From Mucilaginibacter roseus (GTDB lineage: Bacteria; Bacteroidota; Bacteroidia; Sphingobacteriales; Sphingobacteriaceae): 64,000 bases of DNA. Positions within the stretch are counted from its first letter, which is position 1. Every line of letters starts with the position of its first letter. Positions 36,246 through 45,799 of the stretch are shown here, in pieces. The DNA lies in NCBI RefSeq assembly GCF_021215455.1, contig NZ_JAJPWV010000007.1:1-64000 (forward strand). The letters are read 5' to 3'. A model generated the notes under the pieces. That model searched no databases and was not told the origin of the DNA. It worked only from the letters and a program-made list of their open reading frames with translations. Position numbers and translations under genes: made by a program.

Positions 36246-37019
36246 TTATTCTAAGGATGTATTCGTATTGCTTACGCTGCGCTTTTTAAGCTCTTTGGCT
36301 ATAACGTTCAGCTTTTTCTTTTTCGCCGCTTCTTTAGCTTTTCGGGCTTTGTCGGCCTCGGCCTTTAGCAAAGCTGTTTCGGTGTGGGTTCGCTCATAGT
36401 AACGGCAAAACCACGTGAGCGGACAAATTTCACATTTGGGTGTGCGTGCCACGCAAATATACCGGCCATGCAATATAAGCCAATGGTGTGCTATCGATAA
36501 AACTTCGTTCGGTAAATATTTAACCAATTCTTTCTCAACAGCCAGCGGTGTGCGCGCATTGTTGGTCAATCCAATTCGGTTCGCCACCCTGAACACATGG
36601 GTATCAACAGCCATAGCCGGAGCGTCATAAACCACTGAGGCGATGACATTGGCGGTTTTGCGGCCCACGCCCGGCATTTTTTGTAACTGATCAATTGACG
36701 AGGGTACCACACTGTTAAACTGTTCAACCAGTATTTTGCCCATACCGGCTAAATGTTTTGCCTTATTATTAGGATAGCTTACGCTGCGTATGTATGGAAA
36801 TATCTCCTCGGCACTTGATGCCGCCAGGCTCTCTGCATCCGGAAAGCGCTCAAAAAGGGCAGGGGTAACCTGGTTTATCCGCTTATCAGTACATTGAGCA
36901 GAAAGTATAACGGCAACCAGCAGTTGGTAAGGCGAATTATAGTGCAATTCGGTAACCGCGTCGGGCTGGTTTTTTGAGAAGTATTCAACAAAATGATGAT
37001 AACGTTCCTTTTTTAGCAT
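36246..37019 (-). CDS. nth: endonuclease III
   Basis: A 257-residue HhH-GPD glycosylase. LPGVGRKTANVI carries the catalytic Lys near 120 and AVDTHVFRVANR the catalytic Asp near 138, at the same positions as in E. coli Nth. The 4Fe-4S loop C-x6-C-x2-C-x5-C is intact (CVARTPKCEICPLTWFC). It removes oxidised pyrimidines and nicks the abasic site. About 40 residues after the cluster form a Lys/Ala-rich tail (KARKAKEAAKKKKLN) not present in E. coli Nth, probably a DNA-binding extension. It precedes recA on the same strand. Confidence 0.96.
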   Translation of the reverse strand: MLKKERYHHFVEYFSKNQPDAVTELHYNSPYQLLVAVILSAQCTDKRINQVTPALFERFPDAESLAASSAEEIFPYIRSVSYPNNKAKHLAGMGKILVEQFNSVVPSSIDQLQKMPGVGRKTANVIASVVYDAPAMAVDTHVFRVANRIGLTNNARTPLAVEKELVKYLPNEVLSIAHHWLILHGRYICVARTPKCEICPLTWFCRYYERTHTETALLKAEADKARKAKEAAKKKKLNVIAKELKKRSVSNTNTSLE

Positions 37020-37103
37020 GGATGTAAAAGCGGTAACTAAGGGTTACGTTTGTTACGGCAAAGGTATTCAGTTTTGATGCCGAATAATAGTGTTGAGCAA
37101 AAT

Positions 37104-37228
37104 AATAGTGAATGACGAAGTGGAGTGAGGTAATGGCAGATGGGTCATAGTTCACCCGGCTTCTCATCGGCACTTTTACATCGTAATTTCAAAGTAACCT
37201 TGCCGATACCCGTGAACTATGAGCCATC
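37104..37228. repeat. heptad-periodic tract with inverted-repeat arms
   Basis: On the minus strand 37104-37153 divides into seven 7-base units (GAACTAT, GACCCAT, CTGCCAT, TACCTCA, CTCCACT, TCGTCAT, TCACTAT). Its end, GATGGGTCATAGTTCAC at 37139-37155, is an inverted copy (one mismatch) of GTGAACTATGAGCCATC at 37212-37228; TCGGCA/TGCCGA form an inner pair. It lies between the small 65-residue gene and nth and may fold in mRNA. Confidence 0.75.
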
Positions 37229-37241
37229 AACCTTAATGTAT

Positions 37242-37439
37242 TTACTTGATGCTTTTTGAGTAATCAAGTATGCGGTGAATGGTTTGTAGCTTCGGTTGCA
37301 TTTGCAACTGGTTCAAATCTGTACGGAGCGAATTGAAAAATATCAGATCGTCCGCATTCAGATGCTCTGTATGCTCTTTCTCTTTCACTATAAAATGATT
37401 AGTGACCGCAAATAAGTTTTTTGTAGAGGTTTCGTCCAT
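37242..37439 (-). CDS. small hypothetical protein
   Basis: A 65-residue soluble, mostly helical protein ending QTIHRILDYSKSIK. The ending recalls small hypothetical proteins I have seen in Sphingobacteriaceae, but I cannot name a family. It has no signal, membrane segment or Cys. It lies on the same strand as uvrA's downstream side, 215 bases beyond, and its own stop is followed by the heptad repeat. The spacing and codon quality suggest a real gene, but the support is modest. Confidence 0.5.
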   Translation of the reverse strand: MDETSTKNLFAVTNHFIVKEKEHTEHLNADDLIFFNSLRTDLNQLQMQPKLQTIHRILDYSKSIK

Positions 37440-37654
37440 AAGCGCTTTTATAATTTTTATAATTCAATAACGCAACCCTATCCGAAATATTTTATCATAT
37501 TTTAAAAACATGAAAAAAATTTCATCAAAATTTCATCAAGGGTATAAAAATGCCGGTGAAATAGATGTAGGGCCGTTTGTATATGAAAGACAATCTATTT
37601 TTACGTAGCTGGAGAAACAAGGTTACATTTTTAATTTAACTATTAGTAATTATT

Positions 37655-40501
37655 TTACTTAACGCCCATTTCCTTTTTTAAGAACCTGCCGGTAAAGCTG
37701 TCCTTAACCTTGCACAAACCTTCGGGCGTGCCGGAGAACATGATTTTGCCACCGCCCGAACCCCCTTCCGGGCCAAGATCAATAACGTGGTCAACCACTT
37801 TTATTACATCCAGGTTATGCTCAATAACCAAAACGGTATTGCCTTTTTCAACCAGCTGGTAAAGCACGCCAAGTAATACATTGATATCTTCAAAGTGTAA
37901 ACCGGTGGTCGGCTCATCTAAAATATAGAATGTGTTGCCCGTATCTTTCTTTGAAAGTTCGGTAGCCAGCTTCACACGCTGTGCCTCACCACCCGATAAG
38001 GTTGTTGATGATTGGCCAAGCGTAATATAACCCAGGCCTACGTCAAACAAAGTTTTTACCTTACGGTGGATGGATGGAATATGCTCAAAGAACGTGGTGG
38101 CATCTTCAATGCTCATATCCAGTACATCAGCAATGGATTTACCGCGATAGCGTACTTCCAGCGTTTCGCGGTTGTAGCGCTTGCCGCCACATTCCTCACA
38201 AGGCACCTGCACATCGGGTAAAAAGTTCATCTCTATTACCTTCATGCCCGCGCCCTGGCAGGTTTCGCAGCGGCCACCCTTTACGTTAAAAGAGAAACGG
38301 CCGGGTTTGTAACCGCGTATCTTAGCTTCGGGTAGTTGCACATACAGGTTACGGATATCCGAGAAGACACCCGTGTAGGTAGATGGGTTTGAGCGTGGTG
38401 TACGGCCAATTGGTGTTTGATCTATCTCGATCACCTTGTCAATATGCTCCAGCCCCTCAATACTGCCATAAGGTAACGGTTGTTTTTTTGCGCGGAAGAA
38501 ATGCTGGTTAAGGATAGGGTACAATGTTTCGGTAATTAAACTTGATTTACCGCTGCCCGATACCCCTGTAATGCCAATCAGCTTACCCAACGGAAACTCC
38601 ACCGATACATTTTTAAGGTTATGGCCGGTAGCTTTTTTAAGCGCCAGTTTTTTGCCGTTACCTTCCCGGCGTTTTTTAGGGATAGCAATCTCGCGCTCAC
38701 CGTTTATGTATGAGGTGGTGAGCGTATGCTCGGCCATCAGCTGCTGCGGTGTGCCCTGGGCTACAATCTGCCCGCCATGTACACCTGCTGCCGGCCCCAT
38801 ATCTATCACATGGTCGGCCTCGAGAATCATGTCCTTATCGTGTTCAACCACCAGTACGGTATTACCAAGGTCGCGCAGGTTTTTAAGAGCGTTTATAAGC
38901 CGTTCGTTATCGCGCTGGTGCAGGCCAATGCTGGGCTCATCCAGAATGTACATTACATTCATTAGTTGCGAACCAATTTGCGTTGCCAGCCTGATGCGCT
39001 GCGCCTCACCACCCGAAAGGGTTTTAGCTGTTCGATCCAATGTTAGATAGCTCAAGCCAACATCCAGCAAAAACCCGATGCGGGCACGTATCTCTTTTAA
39101 TATTTCGCGGGCAATAACATTCTGGCGTTCGCTCAGCCTGTCCTCAATACCCTCAAACCAGCTTTGCAGGTTGTTGATATCCATGCAGGCCAGCTCAAAT
39201 ATGTTCTTTTCGTCTATCTTAAAATGCAGCGATTCCTTTTTTAATCTCGCGCCGCCACAGGTAGGGCATGTGCGCAATACACGATAGTTTTCCATATCGT
39301 CCAGGTCGTCATCGCCGCGGCGTTCCTGCTGCTCCTCAAGCATCTTAACAATGCCCTCAAAATTGATGGAGTAGTTCTGTACGTTCCATTTATTGTACTC
39401 AACGGCTACGTTTATCTTTTCTTCGGTGCCGTTAAGTATAATATCCAGCTTATCACGCTCCAGCTTTTCTATTGGCGTGGTCAACGAAAATTCGAATTTT
39501 TTGGCAATCGCCTTTAATACCTGGAATATCCAGGTTTCGCGGTATTCGCCAAGTGGCGCTAAACCGCCATTTTGTATGCTGAGCTTCGGATTAGGCATAA
39601 CCGCCTTTTCATCAACCTCGAAGATATAACCCAGGCCATTGCACTTTTCGCAGGCGCCGTAAGGTGAGTTGAACGAAAATGTGTTAGGCTGCGGCTCATC
39701 ATACGATATGCCCGATACCGGGTCCATCAGGTATTTACTGAAGTAGGATACATTATTATCCTTATCCGCAATACGGATGATGCCTTTTGCCAGTTTAAGT
39801 GCTGCCTGTACCGAACTGTATAAACGTTTGCTGTCCTTTTCGCTGATTACCAGGCGGTCAACCACAATGTCAATATCGTGTATTTTGTAACGGTCAACCT
39901 GCATTTTAGGGGTAACATCCATAATAGCGCCATCCACCCAAACCTTTAAATATCCCTGCTTGCGAATCTGCTCAAACAGCTCGCGGTAATGCCCTTTACG
40001 GCCTTTTACCGCCGGTGCCATAATGTTTACCGGTTGGCCGTCAAATTTTTCGCTGATGGTGCGCAGTATCTGGTCCTCGCTCATACGCTCCATTTTTTCG
40101 CCGGTGGAGTAGGAGTAAGCCTCGCCAGCGCGGGCGAAAAGCAGTCGCATAAAATCGTATATTTCGGTAATAGTACCTACTGTTGACCGTGGATTTTTGC
40201 TGGTGGTTTTTTGCTCAATAGCAATTACCGGGCTCAGGCCCGATACCTTATCCACATCAGGCCGCTCCATTCCGCCCATAAACTGGCGTGAGTATGCCGA
40301 AAATGTTTCCATATAACGGCGCTGCCCCTCGGCGTAAATGGTATCAAACGCCAGCGATGATTTACCGCTGCCGCTTAACCCGGTTACTACCACCAGTTGG
40401 TTGCGCGGAAACGAAACATCAATATTTTTAAGATTATGTACCCGTGCGCCATAAACTTCTACTTCGCTTTGCTCGCCCAGGTCAACAGTTTTATCAGTCA
40501 T
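37655..40501 (-). CDS. uvrA: excinuclease ABC subunit A
   Basis: The 948-residue protein has all UvrA parts: Walker [13 protein letters not shown] near 40 and [11 protein letters not shown] near 650, two LSGGEAQR signatures, and zinc modules [18 protein letters not shown] and CETCQGAG...CEECGGKRY. It scans DNA for bulky lesions with UvrB. Length is normal. It is the longest gene of the region and stands alone; uvrB and uvrC are not in the window. The -7 box CAAATATA lies 75 bases upstream on the plus-strand reading. Confidence 0.99.
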   Translation of the reverse strand: MTDKTVDLGEQSEVEVYGARVHNLKNIDVSFPRNQLVVVTGLSGSGKSSLAFDTIYAEGQRRYMETFSAYSRQFMGGMERPDVDKVSGLSPVIAIEQKTTSKNPRSTVGTITEIYDFMRLLFARAGEAYSYSTGEKMERMSEDQILRTISEKFDGQPVNIMAPAVKGRKGHYRELFEQIRKQGYLKVWVDGAIMDVTPKMQVDRYKIHDIDIVVDRLVISEKDSKRLYSSVQAALKLAKGIIRIADKDNNVSYFSKYLMDPVSGISYDEPQPNTFSFNSPYGACEKCNGLGYIFEVDEKAVMPNPKLSIQNGGLAPLGEYRETWIFQVLKAIAKKFEFSLTTPIEKLERDKLDIILNGTEEKINVAVEYNKWNVQNYSINFEGIVKMLEEQQERRGDDDLDDMENYRVLRTCPTCGGARLKKESLHFKIDEKNIFELACMDINNLQSWFEGIEDRLSERQNVIAREILKEIRARIGFLLDVGLSYLTLDRTAKTLSGGEAQRIRLATQIGSQLMNVMYILDEPSIGLHQRDNERLINALKNLRDLGNTVLVVEHDKDMILEADHVIDMGPAAGVHGGQIVAQGTPQQLMAEHTLTTSYINGEREIAIPKKRREGNGKKLALKKATGHNLKNVSVEFPLGKLIGITGVSGSGKSSLITETLYPILNQHFFRAKKQPLPYGSIEGLEHIDKVIEIDQTPIGRTPRSNPSTYTGVFSDIRNLYVQLPEAKIRGYKPGRFSFNVKGGRCETCQGAGMKVIEMNFLPDVQVPCEECGGKRYNRETLEVRYRGKSIADVLDMSIEDATTFFEHIPSIHRKVKTLFDVGLGYITLGQSSTTLSGGEAQRVKLATELSKKDTGNTFYILDEPTTGLHFEDINVLLGVLYQLVEKGNTVLVIEHNLDVIKVVDHVIDLGPEGGSGGGKIMFSGTPEGLCKVKDSFTGRFLKKEMGVK

Positions 40502-40575
40502 ACAGTATATTGAACAATATTAACCGCATACATACGGCTTGGTTTGGCCGTCATGTATTTTGCTAAAATTTTTTG

Positions 40576-40583
40576 CAAATATA
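40576..40583 (-). promoter_or_regulatory. -7 element for uvrA
   Basis: TATATTTG on the minus strand, about 75 bases before the ATG. No TTTG at the expected distance, so support is partial. Confidence 0.4.
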
Positions 40584-40655
40584 GTTAAAAAGGCTGTGGT
40601 TTAATAAGGTGGGATTGTTGGTAATGTGTGATTTTAAATTGAGATGATATCACTA

Positions 40656-42326
40656 TCATATTCCTTTCCTTACCCGCTTTAATACGAGCAAATTTTGCGC
40701 GTTTTTGGGATAGCCGCCGATGTTGTTTTGATACAGGTTCACCAGTTTATCGTAATACAATACCACTACAGGCGCCTGGCTCATCACCAAGTTATCCATC
40801 TTTCGGTAGAGGGCATAGCGAGCCGAATCATTTTTTACGCGATAGGTTTGCTCAAAAAGCCTGTCGAACTCTTTATTATTAAAACCGGTATAATTAGGGC
40901 CAAAAGGTATCTTATTTTTGGAATAGAATACCGACAGGTAGTTTTCGCCATCCGGATAATCGGCGATCCACGATCCACGGAAAAAATTAACCCCGTTCTT
41001 GGCAATCAGCTCGCGCAGACTGGCACCCTGGGTAACTTCAACACGGGTTTTAATGTTTACGCGTTCCAACTCGCCTTGTATGTATTCTATCAGGTCGCGG
41101 TAGGTGGTGGTGGTATTCAGCGCAATTTCCGGTAAGCCATGGCCGTTGGGGAAGCCGGCCTCGGCAAGCAAGCGGCGTGTTTTTTCAGGATCGTAAGTAT
41201 AACCGTGTACCTGCCCGCCATCAAACCCCGGCATACCCTGCGGAACAAACCCGGCATAACCCGGAGTGCCAATACTGTTGCGCAGGTATTTTGTCATTTT
41301 TTGCTTGTCAATGGCGTAATTGATGGCCTGCCGTATCTTCAATAGTTTTAATGGCGATCGTTTTACGATGTTGATGTTGGTGTCAATCAGTATTCCCAAG
41401 TATTCTGTATTTAAATACGGCCTGATGTTCATAATGAACTTACCACGGTATTTGCTGGTTAACTGGCCTGATTTAGTCAGTATATCATCGCGATAGCTGC
41501 CATCAATTCCGTTAAAAAAGTCCAGGTCGCCTTTAATAAATTCCATAAAGGCGGTTTGTTTATCGCTTATAAAGCCAGCCTTTATCGCATCAAGGTAAGG
41601 TAGTGCATGGCCCGCGCTGTCCTTTTCCCAGTAATGTTCATTCTTCAACAGCACAAGTACTTCCCGCTCTTTCCAGTACTTAAATTTAAAAGGCCCTGTG
41701 CCCACAGGGTGACTACGAAAATCCTTACCATAATGCTCCACCACCTCATGCGGTACTACCGAGCAATATTGCGCAGTAAGCAAGCTCAATAAGGGCGGAA
41801 AGGGTTGCTTTAGCTTGATGATGAATGTATTATCGTTTTGGGCGATGAATGCTTGTTTACCCGATACCTTATCACTGAATATCCACGAGCCGGATGAGGC
41901 TACCTTCGGGTCGATCAAGCGGCCGAAGCTATATACAAAATCAGCAGCTACGCACCTGCGTCCCTTGCCGCCTGGAAAAAGCGGATCGTCATGAAAAAAA
42001 ACATCATTACGCAGGTGAAAAGTGTATTGTAAACCATCGGCGCTAACGTCCCAGCTTCTGGCGATGCAGGGCACACTTTTCAGGCTATCATTAATTTGCA
42101 CCAGGCCGTTATATATTTGATTATCCATCCACAACGCGTTCTGATTGCGGGCAAATGCAGGGTCGAGCGAGGTGAGGCCATCTTCCAGGTTTATGTTAAA
42201 AACCGTGTGCTTATCATCTTCATTTGTTGAAGTGCAACCGGCAATGCAAAGCATCATTATTATACAGGCGCTCACCATAAATGCCCCTGATGATATTATC
42301 CTATAATATTTAATATTGCGCCCCAT
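40656..42326 (-). CDS. ABC transporter peptide-type substrate-binding lipoprotein
   Basis: A 556-residue SPII lipoprotein (MLCIAGC, Cys ~31) of the SBP_bac_5 family: DGLTSLDPAFARNQNALWMDNQIYNGL, SWDVSADGLQYTFHLRNDVFFHDDP and VGTGPFKFKYWKEREVLVLLKNEHYW (key features noted in short: DP-x-x-A, Y-x-F-x-L-R, GTGPF). Such proteins bind oligopeptides, nickel or other ligands for Opp/Dpp permeases. No permease or ATPase gene adjoins it, so its partner is elsewhere or it acts alone, as several Bacteroidota homologues do. The ligand is not readable. Confidence 0.92.
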   Translation of the reverse strand: MGRNIKYYRIISSGAFMVSACIIMMLCIAGCTSTNEDDKHTVFNINLEDGLTSLDPAFARNQNALWMDNQIYNGLVQINDSLKSVPCIARSWDVSADGLQYTFHLRNDVFFHDDPLFPGGKGRRCVAADFVYSFGRLIDPKVASSGSWIFSDKVSGKQAFIAQNDNTFIIKLKQPFPPLLSLLTAQYCSVVPHEVVEHYGKDFRSHPVGTGPFKFKYWKEREVLVLLKNEHYWEKDSAGHALPYLDAIKAGFISDKQTAFMEFIKGDLDFFNGIDGSYRDDILTKSGQLTSKYRGKFIMNIRPYLNTEYLGILIDTNINIVKRSPLKLLKIRQAINYAIDKQKMTKYLRNSIGTPGYAGFVPQGMPGFDGGQVHGYTYDPEKTRRLLAEAGFPNGHGLPEIALNTTTTYRDLIEYIQGELERVNIKTRVEVTQGASLRELIAKNGVNFFRGSWIADYPDGENYLSVFYSKNKIPFGPNYTGFNNKEFDRLFEQTYRVKNDSARYALYRKMDNLVMSQAPVVVLYYDKLVNLYQNNIGGYPKNAQNLLVLKRVRKGI

Positions 42327-42460
42327 ATTAATAATACCTTGATTAAACCTTTAATATAAGCTATAATCCAAAACAAAAAACGACAATTTGAATGCCGCTT
42401 ATAAAAAGCGTCAACTTTTTAACAAAATTGATGTTATACACAACAAATAATAATTAAGTC

Positions 42461-42943
42461 ATGAAAAAGCTATTTCAATACACCTTAGCCATTTTAGCCC
42501 TCACCGTTGTTATTTCAGCATGTTCAGGCGTGCGTAGCACTACATCGTCGCATGTTCCGCGCGATAGGTTTGTTAATACCTGGGTATGTAATACTGTAAC
42601 TTATGAAGGCGGCTTGTTGCCTAACGCCGTACAATCAGCATTTGACCAAGCACCGCCAAGCGCATTTGTTGGCAGCGTATGGAAACTTACCAACAGCGGT
42701 AACGGCATGTATACCTTGAGTAACGGTACATCGCAATCTATATTCTGGTCAGTTTACGAAGGCCCTAACGGCACACAATTCCAGTTCAAAAAAATATACG
42801 AAGGCGATAAAGCCAAAAACGTAACGGAAGGTTATCGCCTGGATGTAGGCGCGGCTGATAAAGAAACGCTGGTACTAAAAACACCTGTTCCGATTGGTGC
42901 ACAAACCGGCTACGTGGTTTACTCATTCAGCAAACAGAAATAA
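42461..42943 (+). CDS. small lipoprotein, function unknown
   Basis: A 160-residue lipoprotein (ILALTVVISAC, Cys 21). The mature part, RFVNTWVCNTVTYEGG ... SVWKLTNSGNGMYTL ... FQFKKIYEGD ... GYVVYSFSKQ, alternates like a lipocalin-type beta barrel. This resembles small lipocalin-like lipoproteins of Bacteroidota, without a named family. A strong terminator and then a palindromic repeat follow. Convergent with the lactonase gene. Confidence 0.75.
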   Translation: MKKLFQYTLAILALTVVISACSGVRSTTSSHVPRDRFVNTWVCNTVTYEGGLLPNAVQSAFDQAPPSAFVGSVWKLTNSGNGMYTLSNGTSQSIFWSVYEGPNGTQFQFKKIYEGDKAKNVTEGYRLDVGAADKETLVLKTPVPIGAQTGYVVYSFSKQK

Positions 42944-42962
42944 TGCAAGCATATGTAATATG

Positions 42963-42995
42963 CAAAAGGCAGGGCCGCTGGCCCTGCCTTTTTTT
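42963..42995 (+). terminator. terminator after lipoprotein gene
   Basis: AAAAGGCAGGGCC pairs with GGCCCTGCCTTTT around GCT, followed by TTTTT. Perfect stem. Confidence 0.9.
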
Positions 42996-42998
42996 GTA

Positions 42999-43090
42999 CC
43001 CCGCCTAAGTCCTCCTCAAAGGGGATGATTTGAAGTCATTGTATCTCTGCAAATGTAAGTCATCCCCTTTGGGGAGGATTAGGTGGGGTT
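42999..43090. repeat. imperfect palindromic intergenic repeat, ~92 bases
   Basis: The left arm (CCCCGCCTAAGTCCTCCTCAAAGGGGATGA...) and right arm (...TCATCCCCTTTGGGGAGGATTAGGTGGGG) are inverted copies with a few mismatches, given here only by their ends: ACCCCGCCTAAG at 42998 and TTAGGTGGGGTT at 43090. The centre is about 15 bases. It abuts the lactonase stop codon exactly. It looks like a REP/MITE-type element; I recall similar CCCCACCTAA...CCTCCCC words between genes in this family. Confidence 0.75.
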
Positions 43091-44224
43091 TTATATCGCT
43101 GGAGTGAATTTCAAGCACACCGGCTTATCAACCTGGGTTGATGTCACCATGGCGCCGATCTTGCCGGTAGCAGGGTCAAGTTTAAATACATTAATGGTAT
43201 TGGTATCCTGGTTGCCCACCAGCAGGAATTTTCCCGTTGGGTCAATCGTAAAATTACGCGGGTTTTTGCCACGGGTTGAGGTCCGTTCAATAAACGTAAG
43301 CATACCGTTTTGCTGGTTAATGGCGTAGGTTACAATCTCGTTTGCATCGCCACGGTTTGAGGCGTATACAAAACGTCCATCGGGCGATACATGAATATCC
43401 GCAGCGCCAACAGCGCCTTTAAAACCATCGGCCAGCATAGTTACTGATTGTATTTGCTTGGGCTTGCCGTTATTAAACTCAAAAGCCGTAACCTGGCCGG
43501 TAATTTCCTGCAACAGGTACATGTACTTTTTATCGGGCGTAAAATCAAGGTGACGAGGGCCAGTGCCTGGCGCTACACTTACAAAATCGACCGGTGCCGG
43601 GGTAAGTGGTTTGGTGTCTCCACTATCATATTTTTTGATATTGATCTTGTCTGTTCCGAGGTCGGTCATCAGCAAATACTTTTCATCAGGCGATAAAAAA
43701 GCGCCATGTGCATGCGGCCCGGCCTGGCGTTGTTTGTTAACGCTGCCGCCGTTATCCTGAATAACTTGGGCCGCGGGTTTCAGCGAGCCGTCCTCATTTA
43801 TAGGCAATGCCGCGAATGATCCACTGCCGTAGTTAGCCACAAACACATGCTTCCTGTCCTCATCAACCGAAATATAACATGGTGATGAACCGGCGCTTTT
43901 TTGTTTGTTGATGAAAGTTAACGCACCGCCTTTCGGATCGAAACCGTAGGCGTAAACATCGCCGTTATCGGTTTCGCTCACAGCATACACAAACTTGTTT
44001 GTTTTATCTACGCAAAGATAGGATGGGTTAGGTACATCATCGCTCTGGCTCAGGTAAGCCAAACGGCCTGTTTCGGCGTAAAAGCGGAATACCGATATGC
44101 CTTTGCTATTCTCGGTACTATACGCACCTACAATCAAATCAAATGTTTTGGGTCCTTTTTTCTTGCTCTGCGCGTTCATCATAACAGGAGAGAGCAAGGC
44201 CAGTGCCAATAGTAATTTCTTCAT
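43091..44224 (-). CDS. lactonase family protein (6-phosphogluconolactonase-type beta-propeller)
   Basis: ATG 44222-44224 gives 377 residues with a signal peptide ending MNAQ. The rest is a seven-bladed propeller of the YbhE/lactonase_7 family: VGAYSTENSKGISVFRF, AGSSPCYISVDEDRKHVFVANYGSGS, GPHAHGAFLSPDEKYLLMTDLG, GTGPRHLDFTPDKKYMY and NFTIDPTGKFLLVGNQD (short keys: G-P-H-x-H, G-x-G-P-R-H). The His-Arg pair lines the usual active site. The true substrate may be a secreted sugar lactone, since this copy is exported. The stop codon touches the palindromic repeat. Confidence 0.9.
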   Translation of the reverse strand: MKKLLLALALLSPVMMNAQSKKKGPKTFDLIVGAYSTENSKGISVFRFYAETGRLAYLSQSDDVPNPSYLCVDKTNKFVYAVSETDNGDVYAYGFDPKGGALTFINKQKSAGSSPCYISVDEDRKHVFVANYGSGSFAALPINEDGSLKPAAQVIQDNGGSVNKQRQAGPHAHGAFLSPDEKYLLMTDLGTDKINIKKYDSGDTKPLTPAPVDFVSVAPGTGPRHLDFTPDKKYMYLLQEITGQVTAFEFNNGKPKQIQSVTMLADGFKGAVGAADIHVSPDGRFVYASNRGDANEIVTYAINQQNGMLTFIERTSTRGKNPRNFTIDPTGKFLLVGNQDTNTINVFKLDPATGKIGAMVTSTQVDKPVCLKFTPAI

Positions 44225-44261
44225 AACAATATTGGTGTTTACAAATGCAAGGTATGTAAAA

Positions 44262-44290
44262 AACAAAAAAGCCCCTAAAAAGGGGCTCGT
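44262..44290 (-). terminator. terminator after rluB-type gene
   Basis: AGCCCCT/AGGGGCT stem with a 4-base loop; on the minus strand it is followed by TTTTTTG. It ends 2 bases after the leftward gene stop. Confidence 0.85.
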
Positions 44291-44291
44291 T

Positions 44292-45581
44292 TTATAATAA
44301 ATGTTTTAGCTGTATCAGTTCTTTTTCTTCAAGATAACGCCAGCGGCCGCGGGGCAAATCCTTTTTAGTAAGGCCGGCGTAAACCACCCTGTCCAGTTTT
44401 ACCACCTCGTAACCTAACGACTCGAATATACGGCGTACAATGCGGTTCTTGCCACTATGTATCTGGATGCCGATCTCACGTTTGGTGCCACCTTGTACGT
44501 ATGATACCGAATCGGGCTTAATAAAGCCATCCTCCAGCTCAACGCCAAATTCTATTTTGTTTAGGTCGCCCTGTGTAAGGCTTTTGTTAAGTTCAACTTG
44601 GTATAATTTAACCACGTTACTACGCGGATGCGAAAGCTTATCGGCCAGGTCGCCGTCGTTAGTCATCAGCAACAAACCGGTTGTGTTACGGTCCAGGCGG
44701 CCAACCGGGTAAATACGCTCTTTACTGGCTTTTTCAACCAGGTGCATTACCGTGCGGCGCTCCTGCGGATCGTCAGTGGTAGTAATATAATCTTTAGGTT
44801 TGTTCAGCAGAACGTAAACCATTTTTTCACGCTTTAATGTTTCGTTATTATAACGAACAACATCTTTAGTCGGATCAACTTTGAATCCCAATTCAGATAT
44901 CACCTCGCCATTTACCGAAACCACGCCAGCCTCAATCAGTTCATCGGCCTTACGTCGAGAGCATATACCGGCGTTAGCGATATAGCGGTTCAGCCTGATC
45001 AGGCCATCATTTTCTTTCTTTGGCTCTGTCGTATTTTTACGGCCGCGCATAGTTCTGTTCGGCGCGTTATCCGGATCGTCAAAATTCCTGGTGCGGCGGT
45101 CGTCCCTTTCGCGGTAAGGTTTGTCCTTAAAATCTGAGGTTTGGCGCTTTTTGTAGCCACCTTCGCTACGGCCACGGGTATTTCTGTCGCCGCTAAAGCT
45201 TCTCTGAGGCCTTTCGCCGTCAGTTGGGCGACCACTGTATGGTTTTGAGCGTGATGATGAAAATGGCTTTTTATCGCCATAGTCACTGCCCTCGGTATTG
45301 CGTTTCGGCCTGTCGTCAGCTTTGTCAGCACGTCCGGAAAACGGCCTGTCTCCACGAGAGGCAAACGGCTTATCACCACGTGATGAAAAAGGCTTGCGCT
45401 CGCCTGTTTTATCTTTGTCAAACTTTTTTGAGGGATTGTAGTTATCACCCTGGCCACTTTTAGCGGAGAATTTACCGCGTGTGCCTTGTGATGGTCTTTT
45501 GGAGTCATCACCCTTTGAGAACTTTTTTGGTGATCTGTTGGACTTGTCGTCGCGACTGTTCCCTGGTCTTTTGAATACCAT
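44292..45581 (-). CDS. RluB/RsuA-family pseudouridine synthase with long basic N-terminus
   Basis: The last ~245 residues are a standard RsuA/RluB synthase: an S4 RNA-binding domain (LNRYIANAGICSRRKADELIEAG near 195) and a catalytic domain with PVGRLDRNTTGLLLMTNDG containing the catalytic Asp, then KNRIVRRIFESLGYEV. It probably modifies a Ψ in 23S rRNA helix 93 (RluB) or 16S rRNA. The first ~180 residues are disordered, rich in Lys, Arg, Gly and Ser, with repeated DKPF-S-RGD and GDRPFSGR words, likely an RNA-binding extension. Longer than E. coli RluB by about 140. Terminators and promoter on both sides make it monocistronic. Confidence 0.9.
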   Translation of the reverse strand: MVFKRPGNSRDDKSNRSPKKFSKGDDSKRPSQGTRGKFSAKSGQGDNYNPSKKFDKDKTGERKPFSSRGDKPFASRGDRPFSGRADKADDRPKRNTEGSDYGDKKPFSSSRSKPYSGRPTDGERPQRSFSGDRNTRGRSEGGYKKRQTSDFKDKPYRERDDRRTRNFDDPDNAPNRTMRGRKNTTEPKKENDGLIRLNRYIANAGICSRRKADELIEAGVVSVNGEVISELGFKVDPTKDVVRYNNETLKREKMVYVLLNKPKDYITTTDDPQERRTVMHLVEKASKERIYPVGRLDRNTTGLLLMTNDGDLADKLSHPRSNVVKLYQVELNKSLTQGDLNKIEFGVELEDGFIKPDSVSYVQGGTKREIGIQIHSGKNRIVRRIFESLGYEVVKLDRVVYAGLTKKDLPRGRWRYLEEKELIQLKHLL

Positions 45582-45613
45582 AATTTTTTGTTTTACGCTT
45601 CGCAGCGGAGGGA

Positions 45614-45645
45614 CAAAGTTAGGTTTTTTGTGCGGATTTTACAAG
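45614..45645 (-). promoter_or_regulatory. promoter of the rluB-type gene
   Basis: Minus-strand CTTG (45642-45645), a 20-base spacer and TAACTTTG (45614-45621), matching the pattern with one change in the -33 box. Confidence 0.65.
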
Positions 45646-45740
45646 TTTTTGTTTGGGCGCAAAAACGGTGTTTAACAGTGTTTTAAGGCGGTTTTTGAAC
45701 CGATTGAAAAATGCTCAAAACACTAAGTAAAATGTAAGTA

Positions 45741-45772
45741 TTTGAAAATGTGAATTATATAACGTACTTTTG
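45741..45772 (+). promoter_or_regulatory. promoter of the lytic transglycosylase
   Basis: TTTG (45741-45744), 20 bases, TACTTTTG (45765-45772): a full consensus match, with a start predicted about 20 bases before ATG 45800. Confidence 0.75.
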
Positions 45773-45799
45773 CCCCGAGTTTTACATATTGTATATTAA

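Noticed and set aside
38571-39050. 159-residue plus-strand frame opposite uvrA
   Set aside because: It lies across conserved UvrA domains and has no features of its own.
44999-45511. 170-residue frame in another phase of the rluB-type extension
   Set aside because: It is a shadow of the low-complexity basic extension, His/Thr/Lys-rich without structure.
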